DNA of 54,375 nt, from positions 1 through 54,375 of the forward strand of contig JAFMKU010000009.1 of assembly GCA_017852795.1 (NCBI GenBank). The letters are read 5' to 3'. The translations under genes and the position numbers were made by a program. The notes below the pieces were generated by a model. That model saw nothing but the letters and a program-made list of their open reading frames with translations. It was not told the DNA's origin and made no database searches. Positions 1-8,610 of the stretch are shown in pieces (position 1 is the first letter of the stretch; each line of letters begins with the position of its first letter). This DNA is from Candidatus Neomicrothrix sp. Its GTDB lineage: Bacteria; Actinomycetota; Acidimicrobiia; Acidimicrobiales; Aldehydirespiratoraceae.

Positions 1-1
1 G

Positions 2-352
2 CTGCGACTGCAGGAGTTTGACGTTTTTTGGTTCATGGGTTCGGCTATTGCGGTGTCGGCGCCGTTGCTGTGGTGGCTTGAACGGCGAGGGTTGGTCACG
101 CCGCTGGGCGGCGCCCTCACCCTTTCGCGGTCTCGACCTGAACGCCACCATGTGGTCGGCGGTGCACTGTTCGGAATTGGCTGGGCGGTGGCCGGGACTT
201 GTCCCGCCCCGGCGCTGGTCATGATCTCTTCGGGAGCAGCGCTCGGGCTGGTGGCGTTGGCCGGGATCTTCCTCGGACTCTGGGTCCATGGCCGGGCGAC
301 CAACAGCGACACCCACGTCGGCGACGGCGAACACCGAACCACCAGCGTCTAG
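2..352 (+). CDS. YeeE/YedE (DUF6691) family membrane protein, C-terminal part, truncated by window edge
   Basis: The reading frame is open from base 2 through the ATG at 35, so the gene starts before the window; about 116 residues are visible. They contain two or three hydrophobic segments and the stretch GIGWAVAGTCPAPALV, which matches the conserved loop-plus-helix of YeeE/YedE (DUF6691) proteins, the family of the thiosulfate importer YeeE/TsuA. These proteins usually come as pairs of half-size subunits for sulfur-compound uptake, and the Cys in the TCPAP motif is the residue expected to contact thiosulfate. The polar tail (ATNSDTHVGDGEHRTTSV) is probably cytoplasmic. Family assignment is fairly sure; the substrate is inferred, and the partner gene would be upstream of the window. 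Confidence 0.7.
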   Translation: MRLQEFDVFWFMGSAIAVSAPLLWWLERRGLVTPLGGALTLSRSRPERHHVVGGALFGIGWAVAGTCPAPALVMISSGAALGLVALAGIFLGLWVHGRATNSDTHVGDGEHRTTSV

Positions 353-371
353 CGACTGGGTGCGCTGAGGG

Positions 372-1265
372 TTAGGTTTCGCAAACGAAGTTGGCCTGCG
401 CCGTCATGGCGAGGCCACCGGTCGAGTTCGCGGCCCACAGATCCATGCAGTGGCCATCTTGGCGTCCCGCCACCGTGAATGGCTGGTCGCTCAGCAGCGG
501 CGATACCCCACGGAACGAAAACGATCCCAGCCGGTGGCCGTCCGGGGTGTGGCGAGCGGCCAGATCGGCGAGCAGGGTCGCAGTAAGTGGACCGTGCACT
601 ACCAGCCCCCGATACCCCTCCACCTGTTGGGCATAGTCAAGGTCGTAGTGGATGCGATGCCCGTTGAACGTCAGCGCCGAATAGCGGAACAGCAGCACGC
701 TGTCCGGGTGGATCGTTTCGTGAAAATCAGCGGGTTCGGGGGCGATATCGGGTTCGCGAACCGGCTGCGACGGGTCAGGGTCGTTTCGGTAGACGAGATC
801 CTGCGTTTCGGTTAGGCAGGGGTGGCCATCTGCGGTGAGTTCGTGGCGGACCGTCACAAAACAGAGCAGACCGCTTGACCCTTCTTTCAGCGCGACCGTT
901 TCGATGGTGGAGGTTCGTTGCGCAACCGACCCAATTCGGATCGGGGCAAGGAACTCAACCCGACTCTGGGCCCACATCCGGCGGGGGAGTGCTACTGGAG
1001 GGAGAAACCCAACACGCGGCGGGTGGCCGTCGCGGCTCAAGTGTTGGGTCGGGGCCACATCTGCGAAGAATAAAAAGTGCCAGAGGGGAGGGAGCGGGTC
1101 ACCAACCTCCAGCGTTGGTTCACGGTCAAGGGTCAGCTCCAGCCGGCGAACCACCGGGTGGGCGATCACGTCGTCGCTTTGTTGCTGCCGGCCAACCCAT
1201 TGGGTCAGCACGTCGAGGTCGTTGGTTGGTTCGGGCAAGGCGGGTACTCCGGTCGAACCCCACAC
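372..1265 (-). CDS. HTD2/MaoC-type acyl-CoA hydratase (itaconyl- or mesaconyl-C4-CoA hydratase-like)
   Basis: This 297-residue protein has an N-terminal FAS1-like dehydratase half (GFLPPVALPRRMWAQ near residues 86-100) and a C-terminal hot-dog half with RYSALTFNGHRIHYD, the catalytic region of the HTD2/COG3777 family. Members hydrate or dehydrate short-chain acyl thioesters; close relatives include mesaconyl-C4-CoA and itaconyl-CoA hydratases. The start is a GTG 18 bases after the stop of the large oxidoreductase gene on the same strand, so the two are probably co-transcribed. No clear Shine-Dalgarno is visible. The substrate is not decided by the sequence; arylacyl-CoA or branched dicarboxylyl-CoA products of the upstream enzyme's pathway are possible. 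Confidence 0.75.
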   Translation of the reverse strand: MWGSTGVPALPEPTNDLDVLTQWVGRQQQSDDVIAHPVVRRLELTLDREPTLEVGDPLPPLWHFLFFADVAPTQHLSRDGHPPRVGFLPPVALPRRMWAQSRVEFLAPIRIGSVAQRTSTIETVALKEGSSGLLCFVTVRHELTADGHPCLTETQDLVYRNDPDPSQPVREPDIAPEPADFHETIHPDSVLLFRYSALTFNGHRIHYDLDYAQQVEGYRGLVVHGPLTATLLADLAARHTPDGHRLGSFSFRGVSPLLSDQPFTVAGRQDGHCMDLWAANSTGGLAMTAQANFVCET

Positions 1266-1283
1266 GGGGCAGCAGCGAGTTGA

Positions 1284-4200
1284 TCAGTTCTCCGACGAGT
1301 CTGCCAGCCAAGCGGTGCGGGCGGTCTGAAGTTCCTCCCGATACTGGGCAAGGTTGGCCAACTTCACCGGACCAAAACCGCGGACCCGGTCAATCAGCGA
1401 GGCCAGCGCCACCGCGTCGTCGTAGCGTTCCGCTCGCAGCCCAGTCAGGATCTCATCAACCAGCGTCTCGTACTCGCCGATCAGTTCGCGCTCACGTCGC
1501 CGTTCTTCGGTGTGCCCGAACGGGTCGAGTCTGCGGCCGCGCAGCCACCGAAAACGTTCCAGCGTGGCAAACATCACCGCACCGGTCCGGCGACCAATCG
1601 CGATCTTGCGGTCGAGCCCAACCAAACCCAGCGTGGGTGGTTTGAGCTGGTAGGCGACTTTGCTTTCGGGACCGAACCGCTGGCGGATCCCTTGAAGCAC
1701 GGCCGGGTCACGGTGGAGGCGAGCGACCTCGTATTCGTCTTTGTAGAGCATCACCCGGCTCAGATGGTGGGCGACCACTAACCGCAGGTCCTGGCGGGAG
1801 GTGACCGCAGTTTCGGCTTCGCACACTCGCTCGATCGTGTCGAGGTACCGTTCGGCCCACGGCCGGCCGCCGAAGGCCAGCAGCTGAGGCAGGCGCCACC
1901 GCAGCGCCTCGTCAAGGACTTCGCCGCCGTCGACACGGTCCAACAACCGCGCGATTTCGGGGGTGGGAACCGGCGCCGACTCGGCGGATTCATCGGTAAT
2001 GAACGAGGCGAAACGCTCCGGGTCAACCGCCCATACCCGACCCGCCAGAAAGGCCCGACGGTTGGTGTCAACCGCGACACCGTTGAGTTCGATGGCCTGA
2101 TCGATTGCTTGGCTACTCACCGGCAGCAAACCTTGCTGGTAGGCGACACCTAGGAGCAGGAGGTTGGCCGCCGGCTGCGACCGAAACAATGCCCGGGCCA
2201 AACCTTCCGCGTCGACCCAGACGTTCGCTTCGGCGTGGGTCGCGGAATCGATCAGGCTCCGAATCTGGGTGTGCTCAGGGAACGCCTCGTGTTCCCGATT
2301 GGCCACCATCTGCCCGGTGGGGACCTGCGAGGTTGACACCACCGCCACGGTGTGGCCCGACCCGGCCCGACTCAGGTTGGCTTCGGCCACACCGGCCAGC
2401 ATGTCGAACACCAGATAGGTGTCTGCGGAGGCGTTGCTGATCCGGTTCGCTCCAGTGGGAAGTGACGGTCCGATCCGCAGGTGGCTCACCACCGCCCCGC
2501 CCTTCTGGGCTAGGCCGATCTGATCAAGGCTGTCGGCTTGGTTGCCATCAAGAAGCGCCGCGGTGGTGAGCAGTTGGTTGACCGTCACCACGCCGGTCCC
2601 ACCGATCCCAACCGTGAGAATCGACGCCTGCTCGGGCCGGTCCGGCTCGGGTGGTACGGGTAGGTCCACGTCAGGAAGCGGCGCATCCACCGACTCGCCG
2701 TCGGTAACCGTCACCGAAATGAACGCCGGGCATTCACCTTCAAGGCAGCTCAGGTCAATGTTGCAGGACTCCTGATGGATGCGGGTCTTGCGTCCCAACG
2801 GGGTGGCCACCGGATGCACGCTCATGCAGTTTGAGATTTCGCCGCAATGGCCACAACCGTCACAGACCGCTTCGTTGATCACCACCCGGGTAGTGGGCGT
2901 TGGGGACAAGCGACGTTTGCGGGCCCGGCGTAGCTCAGCGGCACAACCCTGGTCGTAGATCAGCACGCTCGTCCCTGGGGTGTCGCGCAGGCGACGCTGC
3001 ACCTCGTCGAGGTGACGCCGGTCGGTGAGTTCCACCCCGTCGGCGAACCGGTCGTGGGCCGGATACTGCTTGTCGTTGTCTCGAACCACCACGATGGTTG
3101 TCACGCCTTCGGCGTCTAACAGGCGAGTCATTGACGGCACGGTCAACGCGCCGGCCGCGTCCTGACCACCGGTCATCGCTACCGTGCCGTTGTAAAGCAC
3201 TTTGAAGGTGATGTTGGTGCCAGCGGCCACCGCCTGTCGGATGGCGAGACTCCCCGAATGGGTAAACGTTCCGTCTCCGATGTTTTGGAAGCGATGACCT
3301 TCGTGCACAAACGGAGCCATCCCGACCCACTGAGCACCTTCAGACCCCATCGAAGTAACCCCAACCCCGCGGGGATCCTCAAAGGTGAGGACCATGGTGT
3401 GGCAGCCGATCCCACCCCCGGCAACCGACCCTTCCGGCACGACCGTTGAGCGGTTATGCGGGCAGCCGCTACAGAAATACGGGGCCCGATTGAGCAGCGG
3501 TTCGGTGGCGGTAACGGTGAAACGTTCGCGCGGACGACCAAGACGTTCCTCGGGGAGATGGCGGCTCAACACTCGGCGCAGCGGCGCAACGAGGGTGTTG
3601 GCTTCCAACGCTCCGGCCGAAGGGATGAGCGGTAGGCCCTGTTCATCGGTCTTGCCCACAATGAGCGGTTGGTGGGGTTGCCCGTAGAGAATCCCGGTCG
3701 CCTGTTGCTCTAGGAAGGGTCGTTTGTCCTCAACCACTAGCAGGGTGGTGATCCCGGCGGTGAACGCCAGCAGTGGGTCTCGGGCCAGCGGCCAGACCAG
3801 ACCGGGTTTATGAATGCTGATCCCGGCATCTCGCAGGTCGTCGTCGCTAATGATGCCGAAACTTTGCAGCGCCTCTCGCACGTCGTAGTAGGCCTTGCCG
3901 GCGGCGAGAATGCCGAGTTCGGCTTGGCTGGCTCCCACAGTCAGGTGCAACTGGTTGACGGTGGCGAAATGTGCGGCGGCTAGCGGACGAAGTTGGTGCG
4001 ATTCGGCTTCGAGTTCCAAGGCACGGTGCAACAGCACGTTGTCGTCCGACTGGGGATGCCAGGGTTGGCCGTCGCGCATAAACGGTGTGTGGTTGATGGA
4101 AAGCCGGTCGGCATCGACATGCACCGTGGCGGTTCCATCGGCAATGTCGTTGTGCATCTTGATGCCGATCCAGGCCCCGCAGGCTCGGGACATCTCGTAA

Positions 4201-4769
4201 CCAAACCGTCCGAAGTCGAGCACGTCCTGAATGGACCCCGGGTAGAGAAACGGAACGGCCAGATCGGTGAGCGAACCTTCCGAAGCCGAAGGAATGCTGG
4301 ATGACTTGTTGGCCGGGTCGTCACCGACGGCCAGAAGCACCCCGCTGTGGGGGCTCACTCCCGCAAGGTTGGCGTGCCGGATCGCGTCACCAGCCCGATC
4401 CAGACCCGGGCCTTTGGCAAACCACAGTCCAACGACACCGGCGTGAGTGCTGGCCGGGTTTCGTTCGGCTTGTTGGCTTCCCCAGATCATGGTGGCCGCC
4501 AACTCCTCGTTGACCGCAGGGTTGAAGCGGATGTCGTGGTCGGTAAAGAGCTGGCGGTTGCGGTCATAGACCGCTTCGACCGAGGACAGCGGCGAACCTT
4601 GATAGCCGGAGATGAGACCGGCGGTCCGTTGGCCGCGTTTGGCGTCGCTGCGAACCTGATCGAGAGGGGCTCGCACCAGTGCCTGCACTCCGGACAGCAC
4701 CACACGGCCTCGTTCGGCGGCGAATTGGGCTTCAAGGCGGTAGTCAAGGCTGGTCATGATTAGGCCCAT
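1284..4769 (-). CDS. Fused indolepyruvate:ferredoxin oxidoreductase family protein (IorA+IorB)
   Basis: At 1161 residues this is the long fused form of 2-oxoacid:ferredoxin oxidoreductase, which decarboxylates aryl- or branched-chain 2-oxoacids to acyl-CoA with reduction of ferredoxin. The N-terminal half is the IorA-like pyrimidine/TPP part (SGYQGSPL at about 54; YFCSGCPHN near 430). A Cys-rich segment CDGCGHCGEISNC near 633, followed by CNIDLSCLEGEC, provides Fe-S ligands. The C-terminal part begins with the gamma-type domain ILTVGIGGTGVVTV. It heads a two-gene unit with the hydratase downstream. A second ATG lies at 4757; a consensus TTGACA (minus strand 4796-4791) is 17 bp from AACCAT, which overlaps the first ATG, so the 4757 start is a real alternative. 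The 2-oxoacid used is unknown. Confidence 0.88.
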   Translation of the reverse strand: MGLIMTSLDYRLEAQFAAERGRVVLSGVQALVRAPLDQVRSDAKRGQRTAGLISGYQGSPLSSVEAVYDRNRQLFTDHDIRFNPAVNEELAATMIWGSQQAERNPASTHAGVVGLWFAKGPGLDRAGDAIRHANLAGVSPHSGVLLAVGDDPANKSSSIPSASEGSLTDLAVPFLYPGSIQDVLDFGRFGYEMSRACGAWIGIKMHNDIADGTATVHVDADRLSINHTPFMRDGQPWHPQSDDNVLLHRALELEAESHQLRPLAAAHFATVNQLHLTVGASQAELGILAAGKAYYDVREALQSFGIISDDDLRDAGISIHKPGLVWPLARDPLLAFTAGITTLLVVEDKRPFLEQQATGILYGQPHQPLIVGKTDEQGLPLIPSAGALEANTLVAPLRRVLSRHLPEERLGRPRERFTVTATEPLLNRAPYFCSGCPHNRSTVVPEGSVAGGGIGCHTMVLTFEDPRGVGVTSMGSEGAQWVGMAPFVHEGHRFQNIGDGTFTHSGSLAIRQAVAAGTNITFKVLYNGTVAMTGGQDAAGALTVPSMTRLLDAEGVTTIVVVRDNDKQYPAHDRFADGVELTDRRHLDEVQRRLRDTPGTSVLIYDQGCAAELRRARKRRLSPTPTTRVVINEAVCDGCGHCGEISNCMSVHPVATPLGRKTRIHQESCNIDLSCLEGECPAFISVTVTDGESVDAPLPDVDLPVPPEPDRPEQASILTVGIGGTGVVTVNQLLTTAALLDGNQADSLDQIGLAQKGGAVVSHLRIGPSLPTGANRISNASADTYLVFDMLAGVAEANLSRAGSGHTVAVVSTSQVPTGQMVANREHEAFPEHTQIRSLIDSATHAEANVWVDAEGLARALFRSQPAANLLLLGVAYQQGLLPVSSQAIDQAIELNGVAVDTNRRAFLAGRVWAVDPERFASFITDESAESAPVPTPEIARLLDRVDGGEVLDEALRWRLPQLLAFGGRPWAERYLDTIERVCEAETAVTSRQDLRLVVAHHLSRVMLYKDEYEVARLHRDPAVLQGIRQRFGPESKVAYQLKPPTLGLVGLDRKIAIGRRTGAVMFATLERFRWLRGRRLDPFGHTEERRRERELIGEYETLVDEILTGLRAERYDDAVALASLIDRVRGFGPVKLANLAQYREELQTARTAWLADSSEN

Positions 4770-4885
4770 GGTTCACCCGGAAGAGATGAATGTCAACGCC
4801 CCCCTAGGCGGGTGGGTAGAGGACTAGAGTGAGCGAGCAACGCAGCCAACCACCGGACTTCCGGCATTTCGGCGCTGGCCACGGC

Positions 4886-4891
4886 AAGGAG
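4886..4891 (+). promoter_or_regulatory. Shine-Dalgarno AAGGAG of the aldolase gene
   Basis: AAGGAG ends 7 nt before the ATG at 4899 and fixes that start. This gene is leadered, unlike several others in the window. Confidence 0.8.
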
Positions 4892-4898
4892 TGACATC

Positions 4899-5786
4899 AT
4901 GAACGAAGAAATGCTCAACAAAATGGGCTCGGCCAGTGGCTTCATTGCTGCCTTAGATCAGAGCGGTGGGAGCACTCCGAAAGCGCTGGCGCTGTACGGG
5001 ATCGGCGAGGATCAGTACGGCTCCGACCAGGAAATGTTCGACCACATTCACGCCATGCGCAGCCGTATCTGCATGAGCCCGGCCTTCGGGGGTGATCGAG
5101 TGTTGGGGGCGATCCTGTTCGAAATGACCATGGATCGTGACATCGGTGGCATTGCGGCCCCGAGTTACCTCTGGGATGTCAAAGGGGTCGTGCCGTTTCT
5201 CAAATGCGACAAGGGTCTAGCCGACGAAGCCGATGACGCTCAGATTCTCAAACCAATCCCGGACCTGTCTGAACTGTTGACCCGAGCAGTGGCCAAAGGC
5301 GTTTTCGGAACCAAGATGCGTTCGGTGATCAAAGCCGACAATCCGGTCGGGGTCGCGGCGGTCGTTGATCAGCAGTTCGCGATCGGACGGGAAATTCTCG
5401 ACCACGGGTTGATGCCGATTATCGAACCCGAAGTGGACATTCACAGCCCGACCAAAGCCGCGGCTGAAGTGCTGCTCAAGGCCGCCATCGTCGACAACTT
5501 GGCATCGTTGCCTGACGGGGCGCAGATCATGTTGAAATTGTCGTTGCCGAGCGTCGATGGTTTCTACCGGGAACTGATTGACCACCCGAAAGTGCTGCGG
5601 GTAGTGGCGCTTTCCGGCGGGTACAGCCGGGCCGAGTCGAACGAGATCTTGAGCCGGCAGCACGGCATGATCGCCAGTTTCTCCCGAGCGTTGACCGAAG
5701 GGCTCTCAGCCCAGCAGAGCGACGCCGAGTTCGATGCCACCCTTGACGCGACGATCGCGTCGATCGCGGCGGCCAGCGCCACCTGA
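4899..5786 (+). CDS. fda: Class I fructose-bisphosphate aldolase
   Basis: The protein (295 aa) cleaves or forms fructose 1,6-bisphosphate through a Schiff base, without metal, in glycolysis and gluconeogenesis. The N-terminus GFIAALDQSGGSTPKAL is the signature of the bacterial class I FBA family typified by staphylococcal FdaB (296 aa), and the length matches. The Schiff-base lysine is expected at K213 in IMLKLSLP; PIIEPEVD around 173-180 and LSGGYSR carry other active-site and phosphate-binding residues. It stands alone, divergent from the oxidoreductase across a 129-base promoter region, and has a good Shine-Dalgarno. Many actinobacteria use a class II enzyme instead, so this could be the only or an additional aldolase. 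Confidence 0.93.
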   Translation: MNEEMLNKMGSASGFIAALDQSGGSTPKALALYGIGEDQYGSDQEMFDHIHAMRSRICMSPAFGGDRVLGAILFEMTMDRDIGGIAAPSYLWDVKGVVPFLKCDKGLADEADDAQILKPIPDLSELLTRAVAKGVFGTKMRSVIKADNPVGVAAVVDQQFAIGREILDHGLMPIIEPEVDIHSPTKAAAEVLLKAAIVDNLASLPDGAQIMLKLSLPSVDGFYRELIDHPKVLRVVALSGGYSRAESNEILSRQHGMIASFSRALTEGLSAQQSDAEFDATLDATIASIAAASAT

Positions 5787-5796
5787 CCCACGGTCA

Positions 5797-5826
5797 TTTA
5801 CAGTTTGTAAAGACTTCCGGTAGCTT
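5797..5826 (+). promoter_or_regulatory. Predicted leaderless promoter of the YgfK-like operon
   Basis: TTTACA (5797-5802), an 18-base spacer and TAGCTT (5821-5826) lie 6 nt before the GTG at 5833. The spacing puts transcription start on the first base of the start codon, and no Shine-Dalgarno is present. Confidence 0.55.
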
Positions 5827-5832
5827 CGCGGG

Positions 5833-7584
5833 GTGGATGAGACCGCTCCGCTGACCCCGATGTCGCTCGGAACCCTGCTGGGACGAGTGGAGCATGAGTG
5901 GGAAACTCGTGGCCGAATCTTTGACCTGCCCACCGGGCGGGTCTGGCGTCGCGATCCTGCCGTTGATCTCGGGTTTTCGTTTCTCGGTCGGCCCTGCGCC
6001 ACACCGCTCGGTCCGGCAGCGGGCCCGCACTCCCAGTTGGCGCAAAACATCGTGCTGTCCTGGCTTGGCGGATCTCGGCTGTTTGAACTCAAGACGGTGC
6101 AGATCCTGGACCAGTTAGAGATCAACCGCCCCTGCATTGATATGCAGACTGTTGGATACAACATCGAGTGGAGTCAGGAACTAACGGTGGCGCAAAGCAC
6201 CACCGAATACGTCAAAGCCGCGATGTTGATCGAACTGCTGCGGCGCTGGGAGCCGGTAGCAGCGTTGGTCGGTCCTGACCCGGGACCGCACGTCTTTGAC
6301 ATGAGTGTCGGCTATGACCTCGCCGGAATCAGCAGCCCCAAAGTTGCGGGTTTCCTCCGTTCGATGCGAAACGCCAGCGCCGAGATCGAACGGCTCCGTC
6401 CCGAAATCGGTGGTGCGTTCGCTCCGTTCGCCGACCTCGACATTGATCCCTGCCTTGCCGACACCCTCACCCTCTCGACCTTTCACGGCTGCCCACCCGA
6501 AGAAATTGAATCCATCACCAAACACCTCATTGACGAGCACGAACTCGACGTGATCGTCAAGCTCAACCCCACCCTGCTCGGTTACGAAACGGTGGCCGGG
6601 ATCGTCAACGACCAACTGGGCTACACCGACATTTCGGTCAAGGAGCAGGCATTTGCCGAAGACCTCCACTTTGGGCGCGGCATCGAGTTGATCGCTGAGC
6701 TCAACCAGTACGCCAAAGACCGCGGTCGTCGGTTTGGGATCAAGCTCACCAACACCCTGGTCGTGGACAACACCAAAGGCTGGATGCCTGACGAGACCAT
6801 GTACCTGTCCGGACCACCGCTGCATGTGTTGGCCTGCACGCTGTTGGACCGACTCGCGGATGCCCTTCCCGGCACGTTCGCTCTCCCCGGTCACGACGGC
6901 GATGTCATGGTCAGTTTCTCGGCCGGCATCACCAAAGAAAATTTGGCCGCAACCTTGGCCACCGGAGTCAACCCGACCACGGTCTGCTCGGACCTGCTCA
7001 AACCTGGAGGGTACGGGCGGCTCGCCCCGATGCTCAAAGCGCTAACCAGCGAAATCGTCGCCGCGGAGTGCACCGACCTCGCCAGTTGGCGCGCCGATCG
7101 TCAGCGGCAAGCCGAAGCGGGTGGGTGGACGTCAACCGCGGCCCAGTATGCGGCCTCGTTACAGGCCGAAGGAGCCAACCCGTACCGGGCCGAGAACAAC
7201 AGCAAACTGCCGCGGGAAGTCGACCACGATCTCGACATGTTCGGATGCGTAGCCTGCAACTTCTGCGTGACCGTCTGCCCCAACGACGCCTTCACCAGCA
7301 TTAAGAGCCTCGACGGTATGGCCGACCGTCAGCAGTACCTGGTGTTTGCCGAATTGTGTAACGAATGCGGCAACTGCATGACGTTTTGTCCCGAGACCGG
7401 TGACCCGGCAATGATCAAACCGCGTTTGTTCCTCGACCCGGACCGGTATGCGGCTTCCCAAGGACCGGCATTCCTGCTCGCCAACGGCCAGATCACCGCC
7501 ACACGCAGCGACGAGGACACAACCACGCTGGTGCAACGCCTACTTGACCGAACCGACGGCAACCCACTTGGAGTGGACCAATGA
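5833..7584 (+). CDS. Short YgfK-like flavin/Fe-S oxidoreductase lacking the GltD-type domain
   Basis: The N-terminal 400 residues match the dihydroorotate/dihydropyrimidine-dehydrogenase-like part of E. coli YgfK: CATPLGPAAGPHSQLAQNIV near 56-75, FELKTVQILD, STFHGCPPEEIE, VKLNPTLLGYE and DLLKPGGYGRL. The C-terminus holds two 4Fe-4S motifs, CVACNFCVTVCP (about 472-483) and CNECGNCMTFCP (about 509-520). YgfK itself is about 1030 residues because a FAD/NAD(P)H (GltD-like) domain separates these parts; here it is missing and the whole protein is 583 residues. A separate electron donor is therefore likely. The GTG start follows a leaderless promoter; ATG 5860 is an alternative. The stop overlaps the next gene by ATGA. 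The substrate is unknown; the family suggests a nitrogen heterocycle or a related compound. Confidence 0.8.
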   Translation: MDETAPLTPMSLGTLLGRVEHEWETRGRIFDLPTGRVWRRDPAVDLGFSFLGRPCATPLGPAAGPHSQLAQNIVLSWLGGSRLFELKTVQILDQLEINRPCIDMQTVGYNIEWSQELTVAQSTTEYVKAAMLIELLRRWEPVAALVGPDPGPHVFDMSVGYDLAGISSPKVAGFLRSMRNASAEIERLRPEIGGAFAPFADLDIDPCLADTLTLSTFHGCPPEEIESITKHLIDEHELDVIVKLNPTLLGYETVAGIVNDQLGYTDISVKEQAFAEDLHFGRGIELIAELNQYAKDRGRRFGIKLTNTLVVDNTKGWMPDETMYLSGPPLHVLACTLLDRLADALPGTFALPGHDGDVMVSFSAGITKENLAATLATGVNPTTVCSDLLKPGGYGRLAPMLKALTSEIVAAECTDLASWRADRQRQAEAGGWTSTAAQYAASLQAEGANPYRAENNSKLPREVDHDLDMFGCVACNFCVTVCPNDAFTSIKSLDGMADRQQYLVFAELCNECGNCMTFCPETGDPAMIKPRLFLDPDRYAASQGPAFLLANGQITATRSDEDTTTLVQRLLDRTDGNPLGVDQ

Positions 7585-8591
7585 CCGAAGGGTTCGCAGC
7601 GTCTCGCGAACGCGAACTCCTCGCCGAATCAGAAACGTGGGAATTGTCCCGGCAACGGGCCGCAACCGAGGAGGAACTCCCCACGGTTGACATCGGGAAC
7701 TGGTTGACCGACCGAGACCCCCAAGAGCTCGAACGACTCGCCGATAAGGTCCGCGTCATTGGTGAACAGGTCGGTTTTCATCTGTTGGTCGGTCATGGGA
7801 TTGCCTCGGACCTCATCGAAGAAGCCTTCGCGGTCGCCCGACAGTTTTTCGCGCTTCCCGATGAACACAAGCTGGGTCTGGCCACCGACACGGAACAGAC
7901 CAAAGTTCCGGGGGCCGGCTATCTGCCGGTTGGCACCCGCAAACTTCCTCGCCGAGCCAAAGGCAACCTGAACGAGGCGTTGATCTTCAAACGGGACGTT
8001 GGCCTTGGCCTCGACGACGCCGCCTGGCCCGACCCGGAACAGTTGCCCGAGTTCCGTCCGGTGATCGAACAGTACGCAACCGAAATCGAACGGGTGGCGC
8101 AGGAACTGGTGCCGATCTACGCCCGAGCCCTTGATCTGCCCGCCGACTTTTTCGCGGCGGCAATGGAGCAGCCGTTCTCCCGGCTTCGTTTCTCGAGGTA
8201 CGAACCCGTAGCTGAGGCCGACGCCGACGAGTTCGGGATCGCACCGCATGTTGACACCACGTTCTTTACCTTGCTGGCTCAAGATCGTCCCGGGTTGATG
8301 ATTCGCGGCGAACGAACCGGTGAATGGCTTGCCGTGCCCGCAGTGAGCGACGCGCTGGTCGTCAACACCGGTGAACTTCTCAAGCAGTGGTCCAACGACC
8401 GGTTCACCTCGGTGAAACACTTCGTTCCTCCCAACTTCGGACCCGACGATCGCTATTCGATCCCGTTCTTTTTCAACGCCAACGCGGACACCCCAATGAC
8501 CTGCCTGCCGACCTGCACCGGACCGGGGAACCCTCCCCGTTACCCACCGGTGAGCTATCGGGAAAGCCAGGCCGCAGCGCAGGGCGAGTAA
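7581..8591 (+). CDS. Isopenicillin N synthase-family Fe(II)/2-oxoglutarate oxygenase
   Basis: This 336-residue protein has the DIOX_N region (ELPTVDIGNWL, then VIGEQVGFHLLVGHGI at about 59-74) and a C-terminal double-stranded beta-helix. The iron triad is visible as H223-x-D225 (APHVDTTFFT) and H280 (SVKHFV), and R291-x-S293 (DRYSIPFF) is the usual 2-oxoglutarate anchor. It overlaps the YgfK-like gene by 4 bases (ATGA), so the two are translationally coupled. A phytanoyl-CoA dioxygenase-type gene follows after 19 bases. Cytosolic, no signal peptide. The family hydroxylates or desaturates many small molecules, so the substrate cannot be read from sequence. Confidence 0.85.
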   Translation: MTEGFAASRERELLAESETWELSRQRAATEEELPTVDIGNWLTDRDPQELERLADKVRVIGEQVGFHLLVGHGIASDLIEEAFAVARQFFALPDEHKLGLATDTEQTKVPGAGYLPVGTRKLPRRAKGNLNEALIFKRDVGLGLDDAAWPDPEQLPEFRPVIEQYATEIERVAQELVPIYARALDLPADFFAAAMEQPFSRLRFSRYEPVAEADADEFGIAPHVDTTFFTLLAQDRPGLMIRGERTGEWLAVPAVSDALVVNTGELLKQWSNDRFTSVKHFVPPNFGPDDRYSIPFFFNANADTPMTCLPTCTGPGNPPRYPPVSYRESQAAAQGE

Positions 8592-8610
8592 GGTTCGCCG
8601 GGGAGGGAAT

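Noticed and set aside
4796-4830. CCCCCTAGGCGGG imperfect palindrome in the divergent region before the aldolase gene
   Set aside because: Imperfect and without a spacing partner; no evidence for a regulator.
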